This document shows positions 33,918 to 41,713 of a stretch of DNA of 64,000 nt, one piece after another; position 1 is the first letter of the stretch, and every line of letters begins with the position of its first letter. The notes beneath the pieces were generated by a model. That model saw nothing but the letters and a program-made list of their open reading frames with translations. It was not told where the DNA came from and did no database searches. Source of the DNA: Paenibacillus pinihumi DSM 23905 = JCM 16419 (GTDB taxonomy: Bacteria; Bacillota; Bacilli; Paenibacillales; Paenibacillaceae). Made by a program: the position numbers and the translations under genes. The DNA is taken from assembly GCF_000422505.1 (NCBI RefSeq), contig NZ_KE383868.1, positions 252,575-316,574 on the forward strand, read 5' to 3'.

Positions 33918-34367
33918 TTACCCCATCGGTGTACAGCACATTTTGGATTTGAGCATGCTTGTGTTCAGAAGCTGAATGGAACGTAGAACCGTCTCTTTTT
34001 CAAATTCATTCATATGGGAAAAGACATCTTCCAGGTAATCATTCATGATTTTATCAATCGTTGATGAGACAGATTGGCCCTCTTCCGTCAATTGAAGAAT
34101 ATAAACTCTGCGGTCCTCGGGCAAAGCAGTCTTTTTAACTAATTTCTTTTTCGTCAACGTTTGGATTTGTCTGCTGAATGTTGTAATATCCATGCCAATT
34201 TCATCTGCAATCTGCTGCATCGAAGGCTCATGCTGCCGGTTAATTTCGTACATGATATGACTCTGGATGGTTGAAATCTCATACTCCCCAATATTGCAGC
34301 AGTTTTTATTTAACAGGCCGAAGAGCCTTGCAGTCATTTGGAGCAACTCTCTTGGATTACTTTCCAT
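33918..34367 (-). CDS. MarR-family regulator with two vicinal cysteine pairs
   Basis: About 149 residues. The winged helix is clear (PSMQQIADEIGMDITTFSRQIQTLTKKKLV, then PEDRRVYILQLTEEG). Two CC pairs stand at about residues 23-24 (NKNCCNIGEYE) and near the C-terminus at 144-145 (KMCCTPMG). The ATG at 34367 has GGAGG seven bases upstream and is preferred over a longer frame. Palindromic operators precede both this gene and the DMT gene, so it probably represses the whole group. Vicinal cysteines suit sensing of arsenite, organoarsenicals or electrophiles; that is inference. Confidence 0.88.
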   Translation of the reverse strand: MESNPRELLQMTARLFGLLNKNCCNIGEYEISTIQSHIMYEINRQHEPSMQQIADEIGMDITTFSRQIQTLTKKKLVKKTALPEDRRVYILQLTEEGQSVSSTIDKIMNDYLEDVFSHMNEFEKETVLRSIQLLNTSMLKSKMCCTPMG

Positions 34368-34407
34368 AGCACGCCCTCCTTCATCTGTTAACCAATATAT
34401 AATAAAA

Positions 34408-34424
34408 ACTTGCAAAATGCAAGT
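34408..34424. promoter_or_regulatory. MarR-type operator upstream of marR
   Basis: ACTTGCAAAATGCAAGT: 7-bp arms (ACTTGCA/TGCAAGT) around AAA, perfect palindrome apart from the centre. Followed by ATAAAT as is the copy at 33870. Probable autoregulatory site. Confidence 0.8.
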
Positions 34425-34521
34425 ATAAATTCAATCATACGTTCCAGTCAAAAACGGAACATTCGATAGGCATCTGCATACATATAACTTACAAATATTT
34501 CAATTTTAAGGAGCGATCGTT

Positions 34522-35058
34522 CTGGAACATCAAATTGCATCATCGCATGCCTGTCAAACAAGCACCATCGGATGGCCGCCAAATTACACGCCCAATGCAC
34601 CCTTTATCCCCACGCCCCCGACACTGGAGACCATTTGTTACCATGCATGGAATTACGTGTGGACACATTCGAACTGGGGGGAATTCTGGATCTATGTCAA
34701 ACATAAAACACAAGGCAAACCGAACACCGTAACCGGCTGTGTATTATTCGGGGAACCAAGCGGCAGATTGTATTACCAGGAGGTTGAGATAAATCTGTCC
34801 TACGTCACCATGTATATTTGTGATTCTACACAAGAATCAAATACATCTGTAGAAGGAGGGAATTTAGAGAAAGTACCGCCACGGGCAAGACATGTCAAGC
34901 TATGCCTGTACCTTGTGCCCCTGACGAACAAGTATGAGTATGAAATTACGGAACTGAATATGGAATGCCCGTCCAAGCCGTGGGACGAACGTGTCAAACT
35001 CGGTTCCATCGAAATTTTGTATGATCCGCTTATGCCTGAAAAGGGCGAATTTCAATAG
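34522..35058 (+). CDS. Unknown protein, apparent CTG start
   Basis: A 178-residue frame with no recognised family. A stop (TAA) lies directly upstream, then AAGGAG and, eight bases on, CTG (34522) followed by 45 codons of protein-like sequence before the first ATG (34657). Those codons contain Pro/Trp-rich text such as GWPPNYTPNAP and CYHAWNYVWTHSNWGEFWIYVK, which runs naturally into the ATG part, so a start at 34657 would cut a domain. The mature part has beta-rich segments (SYVTMYICDST, HVKLCLYLVPL, YEYEITELNMECP). No signal peptide or membrane helix. Function unknown; start choice is inferred. Confidence 0.6.
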   Translation: MEHQIASSHACQTSTIGWPPNYTPNAPFIPTPPTLETICYHAWNYVWTHSNWGEFWIYVKHKTQGKPNTVTGCVLFGEPSGRLYYQEVEINLSYVTMYICDSTQESNTSVEGGNLEKVPPRARHVKLCLYLVPLTNKYEYEITELNMECPSKPWDERVKLGSIEILYDPLMPEKGEFQ

Positions 35059-35089
35059 CTGTAACCATCCTTTTATTTAGCCCCCATAG

Positions 35090-35147
35090 ATCCCATGGAG
35101 AAGTTAAGATTGGACCTGTCATGGTTCATCATTACGCTCCATGGGAT
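35090..35147 (+). terminator. Candidate terminator in the gap before the MFS gene
   Basis: ATCCCATGGAG (35090-35100) pairs with CTCCATGGGAT (35137-35147), then TGTTTGTAT. Loop of 36 bases. The rest of the 35148-35501 gap is AT-rich and presumably holds the operon promoter. Confidence 0.5.
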
Positions 35148-35501
35148 TGTTTGTATATATGAAATAAGAACAACACTATAAGCTATTTTGATTTATGGAT
35201 AATAATGTAATATATGTATGTAAAAACGCTATTTTTGTCGTATCAAAGTGTTGCTACACCCCTTCTTCGAGTCCTCTCTACATAAATTTTCCTCATCTTC
35301 TTTTTCTCGATTCTTATTTTTATCCATCTTGACAATTCAATTGCATAAAAAATCCCAATGAAATTGGGGTTATAAAATTTTAACAACCCGTGTCCAAAGT
35401 TAACACAAAGTCTATTTCTATTTGTTAGTCTATATGGTATAAATTATATTAAGTTTCACCCATATTTTTGAAGAGCTACTAGAATTAGAGGAGGAGGATT
35501 A

Positions 35502-36695
35502 TTGAGAAGACTGTTTGTTTTAAGCTGTGGATTCTATCTGCTTATCGGAATTACAAGTGTCATTTTGGGTCCTTTACTGCCTACGCTGCTGAAGCATTAC
35601 GGGCGTGATTACAGTGATGGGGGAACGCTATTGTTTTTGCAATTCATCGGCTTTCTGGTTGGCGTTCTTGTGTCTCCGATGATATCCGCCCGGCTCGGCA
35701 GAAAGTCCATGCTTCTGATTGCGCTGATCAGTATCACGGCTGCCTGTGCGGTCATTGGCTTTCTGCCTATGTGGATCTGGGTCGTGTGCATGACGATCAT
35801 CATCGGATTTGGCTCCGGCATGATCGAATCTTCCATTGGGGCATTCACAATTGAGTTCGCCGAACAGGGTAAAGCGGTCGCCATGACCAAGCTGGACGTC
35901 TACTTCGGTGTCGGTGCCCTGCTTATCCCGATCGCAGCCAGTCTGTACATCCGCTTTGACGTCTGGCAGTTTACGTTCTTCAGCACTTCAGTGATTACAC
36001 TTGTACTTATGCTTCTATGGATTACAATGCCGGCTGAGAGCTCTAAGCTTCTCCGCATTCAAAGCATTGAAAGCCCGGAGGCTCCTGCACACAAGAAACG
36101 CTATCAGCGCAGACATCTTAGTCTGCTGACTATCTTTGTCTTTTTCTTCTTCATCTACATGGGCCTGGAGCTCGGGCTTATGAATTTTCTTCCGTCCATT
36201 CTCATCGAAACTGCTTCTGTCAATGAATCTGTGGCGTCATTAAGTGTGACCATGCTTTGGGTTGCGATGGTTATCGGCCGTCTATTTGTCGGGAAAATCG
36301 CAGAGTCCATCCGGTATATCCCATTTCTGCTGTGGAGTACAATAGGCACACTTTTCTTTACGATTGCCATGCTTTTGATCTCCAATGTAATTGCCACCTA
36401 CCTGCTTATCTTCGCAATTGGAATTTGTATGTGCGGCCTCTTCTCGATCACCCTTGTCTATGCCAACTCTCTCATTCCCGGAATGACCGAACGAACAACC
36501 AGCATCCTCATTGCAGCCGGAGGAATTGGCGGAGCCGTCCTGCAGTATGGAATCGGCTGGGGAATGGCAAGATGGCCTGCGAGCAGCGCGATCTGGATTT
36601 TAGCAGGTTTTAGCCTTGTATTGCTTCTGGCAATCGGGTTGTCTTACCAATGGAATATGCGGAGCAAAACGTCAGGGAACAGTCTAACCATTTAA
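35502..36695 (+). CDS. MFS transporter (first gene of an aminotransferase/dehydrogenase operon)
   Basis: A 397-residue protein with 12 hydrophobic segments and the MFS loop signature SARLGRKSMLL between helices 2 and 3. The start is TTG 35502 behind GGAGGAGG; no ATG fits better. Residues 1-20 begin with RRLFVLSCGFYLLIGITSVILGP, which is typical of YfcJ/FPN1-like MFS proteins. It precedes an aminotransferase, a dehydrogenase and a HAD phosphatase, with 18-53 bp gaps. It may export the product or import the substrate of that pathway. Confidence 0.85.
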   Translation: MRRLFVLSCGFYLLIGITSVILGPLLPTLLKHYGRDYSDGGTLLFLQFIGFLVGVLVSPMISARLGRKSMLLIALISITAACAVIGFLPMWIWVVCMTIIIGFGSGMIESSIGAFTIEFAEQGKAVAMTKLDVYFGVGALLIPIAASLYIRFDVWQFTFFSTSVITLVLMLLWITMPAESSKLLRIQSIESPEAPAHKKRYQRRHLSLLTIFVFFFFIYMGLELGLMNFLPSILIETASVNESVASLSVTMLWVAMVIGRLFVGKIAESIRYIPFLLWSTIGTLFFTIAMLLISNVIATYLLIFAIGICMCGLFSITLVYANSLIPGMTERTTSILIAAGGIGGAVLQYGIGWGMARWPASSAIWILAGFSLVLLLAIGLSYQWNMRSKTSGNSLTI

Positions 36696-36713
36696 CCATT
36701 TGGAGGGAAGATT

Positions 36714-37952
36714 ATGCAAACAATAACGAAAGACCGGTTCAGATATGGAAAAGGAATCAAGTTAATTGACGATTCAGGTGTAGAGTATATCGATGGCGTA
36801 TCCGGAACATTTAATCTGTCCTTGGGCTATAATCATCCTCATGTTGTCGAGAAAGTGCAGGAGCAGGTTGGCAAGCTCGCTCACATGTCCTCCACGTTTA
36901 CCGAGCCTTATGTGAATGAAGTGCTTGCCCATCTGACCGAATATGCGCCCAACGATATCAACGCAGGCTGGATGCGGGATATTACGGGATCAACCGCCAA
37001 CGAATGCGCCACCAAAATTGCCCAGAAATATACCGGGGCCAGCGACATTATCAGCCTCTTCCTCTCCCACCATGGCCAGACCCAATTTGCGACCGGCATA
37101 TCCGGCAACGCCTTCCGTCGCAAAAAGTTTCCGAACTCATCTGCTCCCAATTCTCTTCATGTACCTGCTCCCTACTGCTACAGATGCCCATTTAACTCCT
37201 CCAGACCCGATTGCGGTTACCAATGCATTGAAGCGATCTCCGATTCTATTGAATATGCAAGCTCTGGCTCCGTTGCCTGCATGATTATTGAGCCGATTCT
37301 TGGCAATGGCGGCAATATTATTCCGCCTGAAGGGTATTTCCAGCTTCTGCGCAAGCTGTGTGATGAACATGATATCATTCTCATTGCCGATGAAGTGCAG
37401 ACCGGAATCGGCCGAACCGGGTATATGTACGCCAGCGAGCTGTTCGATATTAAGCCGGATATTATTACACTAGCCAAGGGATTGGGCGGGATCGGCGTTC
37501 CGGTCGCTGCCGTCATCATGCAATCCCGTCTGGATGTTCTGGAGAAGCATGAGCACTCGTTCACATCCGGAAGCAATCTAATTTCGGTTACGGCTGCCAA
37601 ATCAACATTGGAGGTCGTAACCGAGCCGGGCTTCCTCGATGCTGTCAAATCGAAAGGAGAGATATTAGGTCATTTGCTGGAGGAACTCGCGACGAAATAC
37701 AGCTGCATTGGCGAAGCCCGGGGCGTGGGATTAATGTGGGGCCTTGAAATTGTCGATTCCGACGATGCTCCAGATGTGGCAAAAGCCAATTCGATTATCG
37801 ATCGGGCCTTCTCCGATCAGCGCCTAATTTTGCGTGGGTCCCGCTACGGCTTCGGCAACGTGGTGAAGGTACGCCCTTCCCTTACCGCAACCGAAGATGA
37901 AATTGTCGAGATTGTCGGCAGACTGGAAACCGTTCTTCGTAACGTCGGCTAA
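36714..37952 (+). CDS. Class III PLP-dependent aminotransferase
   Basis: A 412-residue enzyme. GxG/aldehyde-binding region: DGVSGTFNLSLGYNHP. The PLP-binding lysine is in TLAKGLGGIGVPVAAV, and LIADEVQTGIGRTG is the conserved Asp-containing region. Class III members act on omega-amino acids, keto-sugars or keto-inositols. A short Cys-containing insert (YCYRCPFNSSRPDCGYQC) with four cysteines around residues 155-170 is unusual for the class and may bind a metal or form a structural loop. GGAGG precedes the ATG. Co-transcribed with the dehydrogenase and phosphatase that follow. Confidence 0.9.
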   Translation: MQTITKDRFRYGKGIKLIDDSGVEYIDGVSGTFNLSLGYNHPHVVEKVQEQVGKLAHMSSTFTEPYVNEVLAHLTEYAPNDINAGWMRDITGSTANECATKIAQKYTGASDIISLFLSHHGQTQFATGISGNAFRRKKFPNSSAPNSLHVPAPYCYRCPFNSSRPDCGYQCIEAISDSIEYASSGSVACMIIEPILGNGGNIIPPEGYFQLLRKLCDEHDIILIADEVQTGIGRTGYMYASELFDIKPDIITLAKGLGGIGVPVAAVIMQSRLDVLEKHEHSFTSGSNLISVTAAKSTLEVVTEPGFLDAVKSKGEILGHLLEELATKYSCIGEARGVGLMWGLEIVDSDDAPDVAKANSIIDRAFSDQRLILRGSRYGFGNVVKVRPSLTATEDEIVEIVGRLETVLRNVG

Positions 37953-37975
37953 AAAACTTTGAGGAGGTTTTGACT

Positions 37976-39013
37976 ATGCAAGCATTGGTATATAAATCGG
38001 CTTGGGATGTTGCGCTGGAGGAAAGGCCTGTTCCCGAGATTACACAGGATCATCAGGTGCTTGTCCGTATCCGGGCAACTGGAGTATGCGGAACGGATCT
38101 TGGCATTATAAGCGGAAAATATCATGCGGTATCATCCATTATTCTCGGTCATGAATCAGCCGGTGAAGTCATCAAGATCGGTTCAGCAGTCAGCACCTTG
38201 CAGCCCGGAGACCGTGTCGTCATCGATCCGACGTACTACTGTGGACATTGCTCCATGTGCCGGACCGGCAGACAAAACCATTGTACCCATAAAGCCGTCA
38301 CGGAAACAGGGGTCAGTGCAGATGGAACATTCACCGACTACTACATTACCGAGGACCGCTTTCTCTATAAATTGAAAGATCATGTCACCTATGAGGCAGC
38401 GACATTAACCGAGCCACTGAGCTGCATTCTTACTGGCATCAACCAGATTAAGCTGCTGCCCAATTTCAGAGCGATTATCCTCGGGGCCGGACCAATCGGC
38501 ATTCTCTACAGCTACGCGCTTGCTTCCAAAGGTGTGGCCGGAAGCCTCGTGGATATTTCCAGTGAACGGCTTGCCCTGGCCGAAAGGATAGCCCCTGAAC
38601 GCTGGGAAGTGCACGGTTCATTTGACTCTGCGGTTCAGGCTGCCAATCCGGATGGCCATCAGGTGGATCTCATTGTGGATACGACAGGTGTCGTCGGTAC
38701 TCAGGTGCTGTCCAACCTGGCGCATGGCGGCTACTTGATGCTTGTGGGCTTGAGAGACGGAACCAGTTCCTTTAATCCGAAGGAAGTTGTGGACCGCAGC
38801 CTGAAAATTATCGGCTCCATTGATTCCCTGGGCACATTCGCAACTGCATTGTATATGATTGAGCAAAACATTGTTCCAGCGCAAAAAATTATTACGCACA
38901 CGTTCCCTCTGGACCAGTATCAAGAGGCATTTCATGCACTGGGGTGCAATATTGGCGAGCGTACGCTGAATCCTTCTTCCCAAGCCATTAAAGTCATTCT
39001 TCAATCCGGCTGA
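37976..39013 (+). CDS. Zinc-dependent medium-chain dehydrogenase (MDR family)
   Basis: About 345 residues. Catalytic zinc site: Cys in GVCGTDLG and His-Glu in GHESAGEV; structural zinc site: four cysteines in CGHCSMCRTGRQNHC. NAD-binding motif GAGPIGILYSYAL. The ATG at 37976 is eight bases from GAGGAGG; a TTG two codons earlier is too close to it. Fits sorbitol, threonine, aminocyclitol or other polyol dehydrogenases. Together with the aminotransferase this could introduce an amino group at an oxidised carbon. Confidence 0.9.
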   Translation: MQALVYKSAWDVALEERPVPEITQDHQVLVRIRATGVCGTDLGIISGKYHAVSSIILGHESAGEVIKIGSAVSTLQPGDRVVIDPTYYCGHCSMCRTGRQNHCTHKAVTETGVSADGTFTDYYITEDRFLYKLKDHVTYEAATLTEPLSCILTGINQIKLLPNFRAIILGAGPIGILYSYALASKGVAGSLVDISSERLALAERIAPERWEVHGSFDSAVQAANPDGHQVDLIVDTTGVVGTQVLSNLAHGGYLMLVGLRDGTSSFNPKEVVDRSLKIIGSIDSLGTFATALYMIEQNIVPAQKIITHTFPLDQYQEAFHALGCNIGERTLNPSSQAIKVILQSG

Positions 39014-39066
39014 GTTTTTGCAGCACCAGCGGTTCCAACATTCAAACTGTCAAGGAGAGATGAGCA

Positions 39067-39794
39067 TGAAGCTTCAGAATGAAACTGATTGGAAAGAAGC
39101 TCCGATAAAAGCGGTCATCTTCGATATGGATGGAGTCCTGATCGACAGTGAGCCAATCTATTTTGAAATTGAACGAAGCTCCTTTAACCATTTCGGTGCA
39201 GATGTAACCGAAGAAGAGCATCATACTTTTGTTGGTGTAACGCTGGAATCGATGTGGCAGCAGGTGCTGGGCAAAAAGCCTTTGGACTGCACACTGGAAG
39301 ACGCCTTAAGCTATCACAAGGGTAATGTCATGACCACGATGTCAGGCTATGAACGTCTGGAGCCTATACCCGATGTCGGGAAGTGGCTGAGCTGGTTGAA
39401 GACACAAAATATTCCGCTTGCGGTCGCTTCCTCTTCACCCAAGGCGCTTATTGAGCTCATTATGGATAAAACCGGACTTGGCATATACTTTGATGCTTTC
39501 GTCACCGGTGAGGAAGTTGCGCACGGCAAGCCTGCTCCGGATATTTTTCTCCATGCAGCCGGTCTGCTTGGCGTAGAACCTGCTTCCTGTCTCGTAATTG
39601 AGGATTCGCGTAATGGTGTGCGGGCTGCCAAAAGTGCAGGCATACGCTGTGTCGGTTACCATAATCCCGGTTCCGGAAATCAGGACTTGTCCCTTGCTGA
39701 TGAGGTCGTACGCAGCTATGAGCAATTGCTATCCATTCGGGATTCCTTGAGAATTGGCACCCGTTCCGAATTTGCTTTAGAACTGGAAAGCTGA
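39067..39794 (+). CDS. HAD phosphatase/phosphomutase (beta-PGM-like)
   Basis: About 242 residues. Motif I FDMDGVLIDSEP (nucleophile and acid Asp pair), motif II VASSSP, motif III Lys in GKPAPDIFLHAA, motif IV VIEDSRNGVRAAKSAG. The long C1 cap and Ser-Ser in motif II resemble beta-phosphoglucomutases and sugar phosphatases. ATG 39067 is eight bases from AAGGAG; an ATG two codons earlier is too close. Last gene of the MFS-aminotransferase-dehydrogenase operon, where removal of a phosphate from an amino-sugar phosphate would be a fitting role. Confidence 0.88.
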
Positions 39795-39802
39795 TTATAT
39801 AA

Positions 39803-39850
39803 TAAAAAATGGCTATAAGCTCATGTTCATCATGACAAGAGCTTATAGCC
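39803..39850. terminator. Bidirectional terminator between convergent operons
   Basis: GGCTATAAGCTC (39811-39822) pairs perfectly with GAGCTTATAGCC (39839-39850); A-run precedes, so it is strong on the minus strand and serves the 39896 gene. Confidence 0.8.
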
Positions 39851-39895
39851 TCTCTGTGAATACCGGTTCAGTCAACTAAAGTTACTACTGTTGAA

Positions 39896-40342
39896 TTAGT
39901 GGATATAATCGCACAAGCCGGAATTTAAAGAATTTTTCCATCCTTTGTTGTGCCGTTTCGCTTCTTTCTCTGTAGAAAAGTTGGTGTGATTCAGAATAAG
40001 CTCCGTTTGACCTTCCTTATCCAGAAATTGAATCGTGACCAGTGTTTCTTCAGCATCCACTTCATTTACCCAATGCCAGGTAAATGAAAGCTTTTCGTTC
40101 GGGACGATTTCCACATAATGACCCTCCAATACGTGAGCGAAGCCATTCGGCGCCTGCATGACAAACCTGTACTTGCCCCCTGGAGAAACGTCCATCTGTT
40201 CAATCGTTGTCTTGAATCCTTTTAGCCCCCACCATTGCTCCAACTGCTCTTTGACTATCCAGGCCTGAAAAACCCGTTCCCGGTCAGTACGGTAAATATG
40301 GTGGACGGCAAGCAGAAACTTCCCGTTTTGCATCGTTATCAT
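39896..40342 (-). CDS. SRPBCC/AHSA1-domain protein (START-like)
   Basis: A 148-residue AHSA1-type lipid or ligand-binding protein: HIYRTDRERVFQAWIVKEQLEQWWG, then SPGGKYRFVM and GHYVEIVPNEKLSFTWHW. It has no catalytic motif. The start has GGAGG eight bases upstream. Directly downstream of the leaderless arsR gene (14 bp apart). ArsR plus AHSA1 pairs are very common in Bacillales; the partner ligand is unknown. Confidence 0.85.
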   Translation of the reverse strand: MITMQNGKFLLAVHHIYRTDRERVFQAWIVKEQLEQWWGLKGFKTTIEQMDVSPGGKYRFVMQAPNGFAHVLEGHYVEIVPNEKLSFTWHWVNEVDAEETLVTIQFLDKEGQTELILNHTNFSTEKEAKRHNKGWKNSLNSGLCDYIH

Positions 40343-40356
40343 GAATAGCGCCTCCG

Positions 40357-40695
40357 TTAACGGTCTTTAGAGTTTTGGTTCAGAAATTGCTCAAGGTTAT
40401 TGAGCTGCTCCGGCCAGAACTTGCTCAAATCCATTAACCATTCTTTAGCGCTATCCACAATGTCAGGGTTCACATTGTAATAACGAAACGTCCCTTCCTT
40501 TCTCTTGGAAACAACCCCTGCAGTTTCCAATACTTTGAGATGCTTCGAAATAGCGGGCAATGACATTTCGAATGGTTCAGCCAGGCTCATGACTGTCTTT
40601 TCACCATCCGCCAAACGCCGGATGATTTCTCTCCGAGTCGGGTCGGAAAGAACATGAAACACATCATTTAATAATTCATCGTTATATTTAACCAT
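40357..40695 (-). CDS. ArsR-family transcriptional repressor, leaderless
   Basis: About 112 residues with an ArsR winged helix: LNDVFHVLSDPTRREIIRRLADGEKTVMSLAEPFEMSLPAISKHLKVLETAGVV. No Cys pair of the metal type (CVC) is present, so the signal is probably not arsenite. The ATG at 40695 has no Shine-Dalgarno; a perfect TTGACA-17-TATAAT promoter ends only seven bases upstream, so the transcript should begin at or very near the start codon. Co-transcribed with the AHSA1 gene. Confidence 0.88.
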   Translation of the reverse strand: MVKYNDELLNDVFHVLSDPTRREIIRRLADGEKTVMSLAEPFEMSLPAISKHLKVLETAGVVSKRKEGTFRYYNVNPDIVDSAKEWLMDLSKFWPEQLNNLEQFLNQNSKDR

Positions 40696-40702
40696 GTGTT
40701 TA

Positions 40703-40731
40703 ATTATAAAACGGGTACATTTCACTGTCAA
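40703..40731 (-). promoter_or_regulatory. Consensus sigma-A promoter of the leaderless arsR gene
   Basis: Minus strand: TTGACA (plus 40726-40731), exactly 17 bp, TATAAT (plus 40703-40708), then seven bases to ATG 40695. This matches consensus at every position of both boxes. Confidence 0.9.
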
Positions 40732-40767
40732 GCTGGCCTGCGCCTGCGAAGACTATTAGTAGACATA

Positions 40768-41409
40768 TCAGAAGCAGCTGGCCATTTGACGGGCTTTTTG
40801 AATGGCATTTTCTTTGATCGTCTGCGCTTGTTCCGGAGCAGTTGCTGTGCCCTCCACAAAGATGCCCTCAAAGCTGGGCACTCCGAAGAAATCCATGATG
40901 ATGCGCAAATACCGGTGTCCCATTTCCCAGTCGGCATTGATGGAGTCTCCTGATAATACACCTCCGCTTGCTTGAATATGAATCGCCTTTTTATCTTGCA
41001 GCAAGCCGACTCTGCCTTGACCGGAAACATATTTAAACGTTTTGCCCGCGACACATAAAGCATCCAGATAAGCCTTCATCACAGTGGGAAAAGAAAAATT
41101 CCAGATCGGGCTTATAAATACATATTTATCTGCAGCAACAAATTGGTCTACAAGTTCAGTTAGACGTGATAGTTTAATCTTTTCTGTATCTGTCAACTCA
41201 TTAAAATCTATTCCTGACCCCAATTTCCCCCATGCTGCAAAAATATCGCTATCCAAGTGCGGAATCCCCATTTTGAACAGATCAAGATGAATGACTTCAT
41301 CCTCCGGATTAGCACTCCGGTACTCCCTTACAAACTCTTGTCCTACTCCCAAGCTGTAAGAAGTCTCTTCATTGCCCGGATTTGCCGTGATATATAATAC
41401 AGTTGCCAT
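40768..41409 (-). CDS. azoR: FMN-dependent NADH-azoreductase
   Basis: A 213-residue flavodoxin-fold protein: YITANPGNEETSYSLGVG (phosphate-binding loop), ISPIWNFSFPTVMKAYLDALCVAGKTFKYV, and ASGGVLSG near 150. This is the AzoR/AcpD family, which reduces azo dyes and quinones with NADH. AzoR proteins in Bacillus protect against electrophiles and are often regulated by MarR/DUF24 proteins; a long palindrome precedes it. Start ATG 41409 behind GGCAGGT. Confidence 0.88.
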   Translation of the reverse strand: MATVLYITANPGNEETSYSLGVGQEFVREYRSANPEDEVIHLDLFKMGIPHLDSDIFAAWGKLGSGIDFNELTDTEKIKLSRLTELVDQFVAADKYVFISPIWNFSFPTVMKAYLDALCVAGKTFKYVSGQGRVGLLQDKKAIHIQASGGVLSGDSINADWEMGHRYLRIIMDFFGVPSFEGIFVEGTATAPEQAQTIKENAIQKARQMASCF

Positions 41410-41527
41410 ATTGAATTACCTGCCTTGTATAGTTTTTTTGAAGTGCACAAACATGATACTTTTTTTATTCGTTCAACTGATGATGCAAGTTCCTCCCGTC
41501 TGTTTTTTAAAAGGGTTCCGCAAATAT

Positions 41528-41559
41528 TTAACATAATGGTTAATTAACCACTTTGTTAA
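41528..41559. promoter_or_regulatory. 32-bp imperfect palindrome between azoR and cydA
   Basis: The two halves TTAACATAATGGTTAA and TTAACCACTTTGTTAA are reverse complements except at two of 16 positions. The centre GGTTAATTAACC is perfect. It lies 118 bp from azoR and 154 bp from the cydA start, so it could serve either or both. It does not match the Rex or YodB consensus. Confidence 0.7.
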
Positions 41560-41713
41560 GTATATGTTTGTCTCAAACATCTGTCAACAAAATCTTGACC
41601 CTGAAAGTCAAAACTACAAGCATGCATACTTTTTGGAAAAGTCCGGCATGTTAAATAAAAGAAGTTTTGGATATTTAGGCATGCATTGCTTATGGAGACA
41701 AGGAGAGGTTAGG

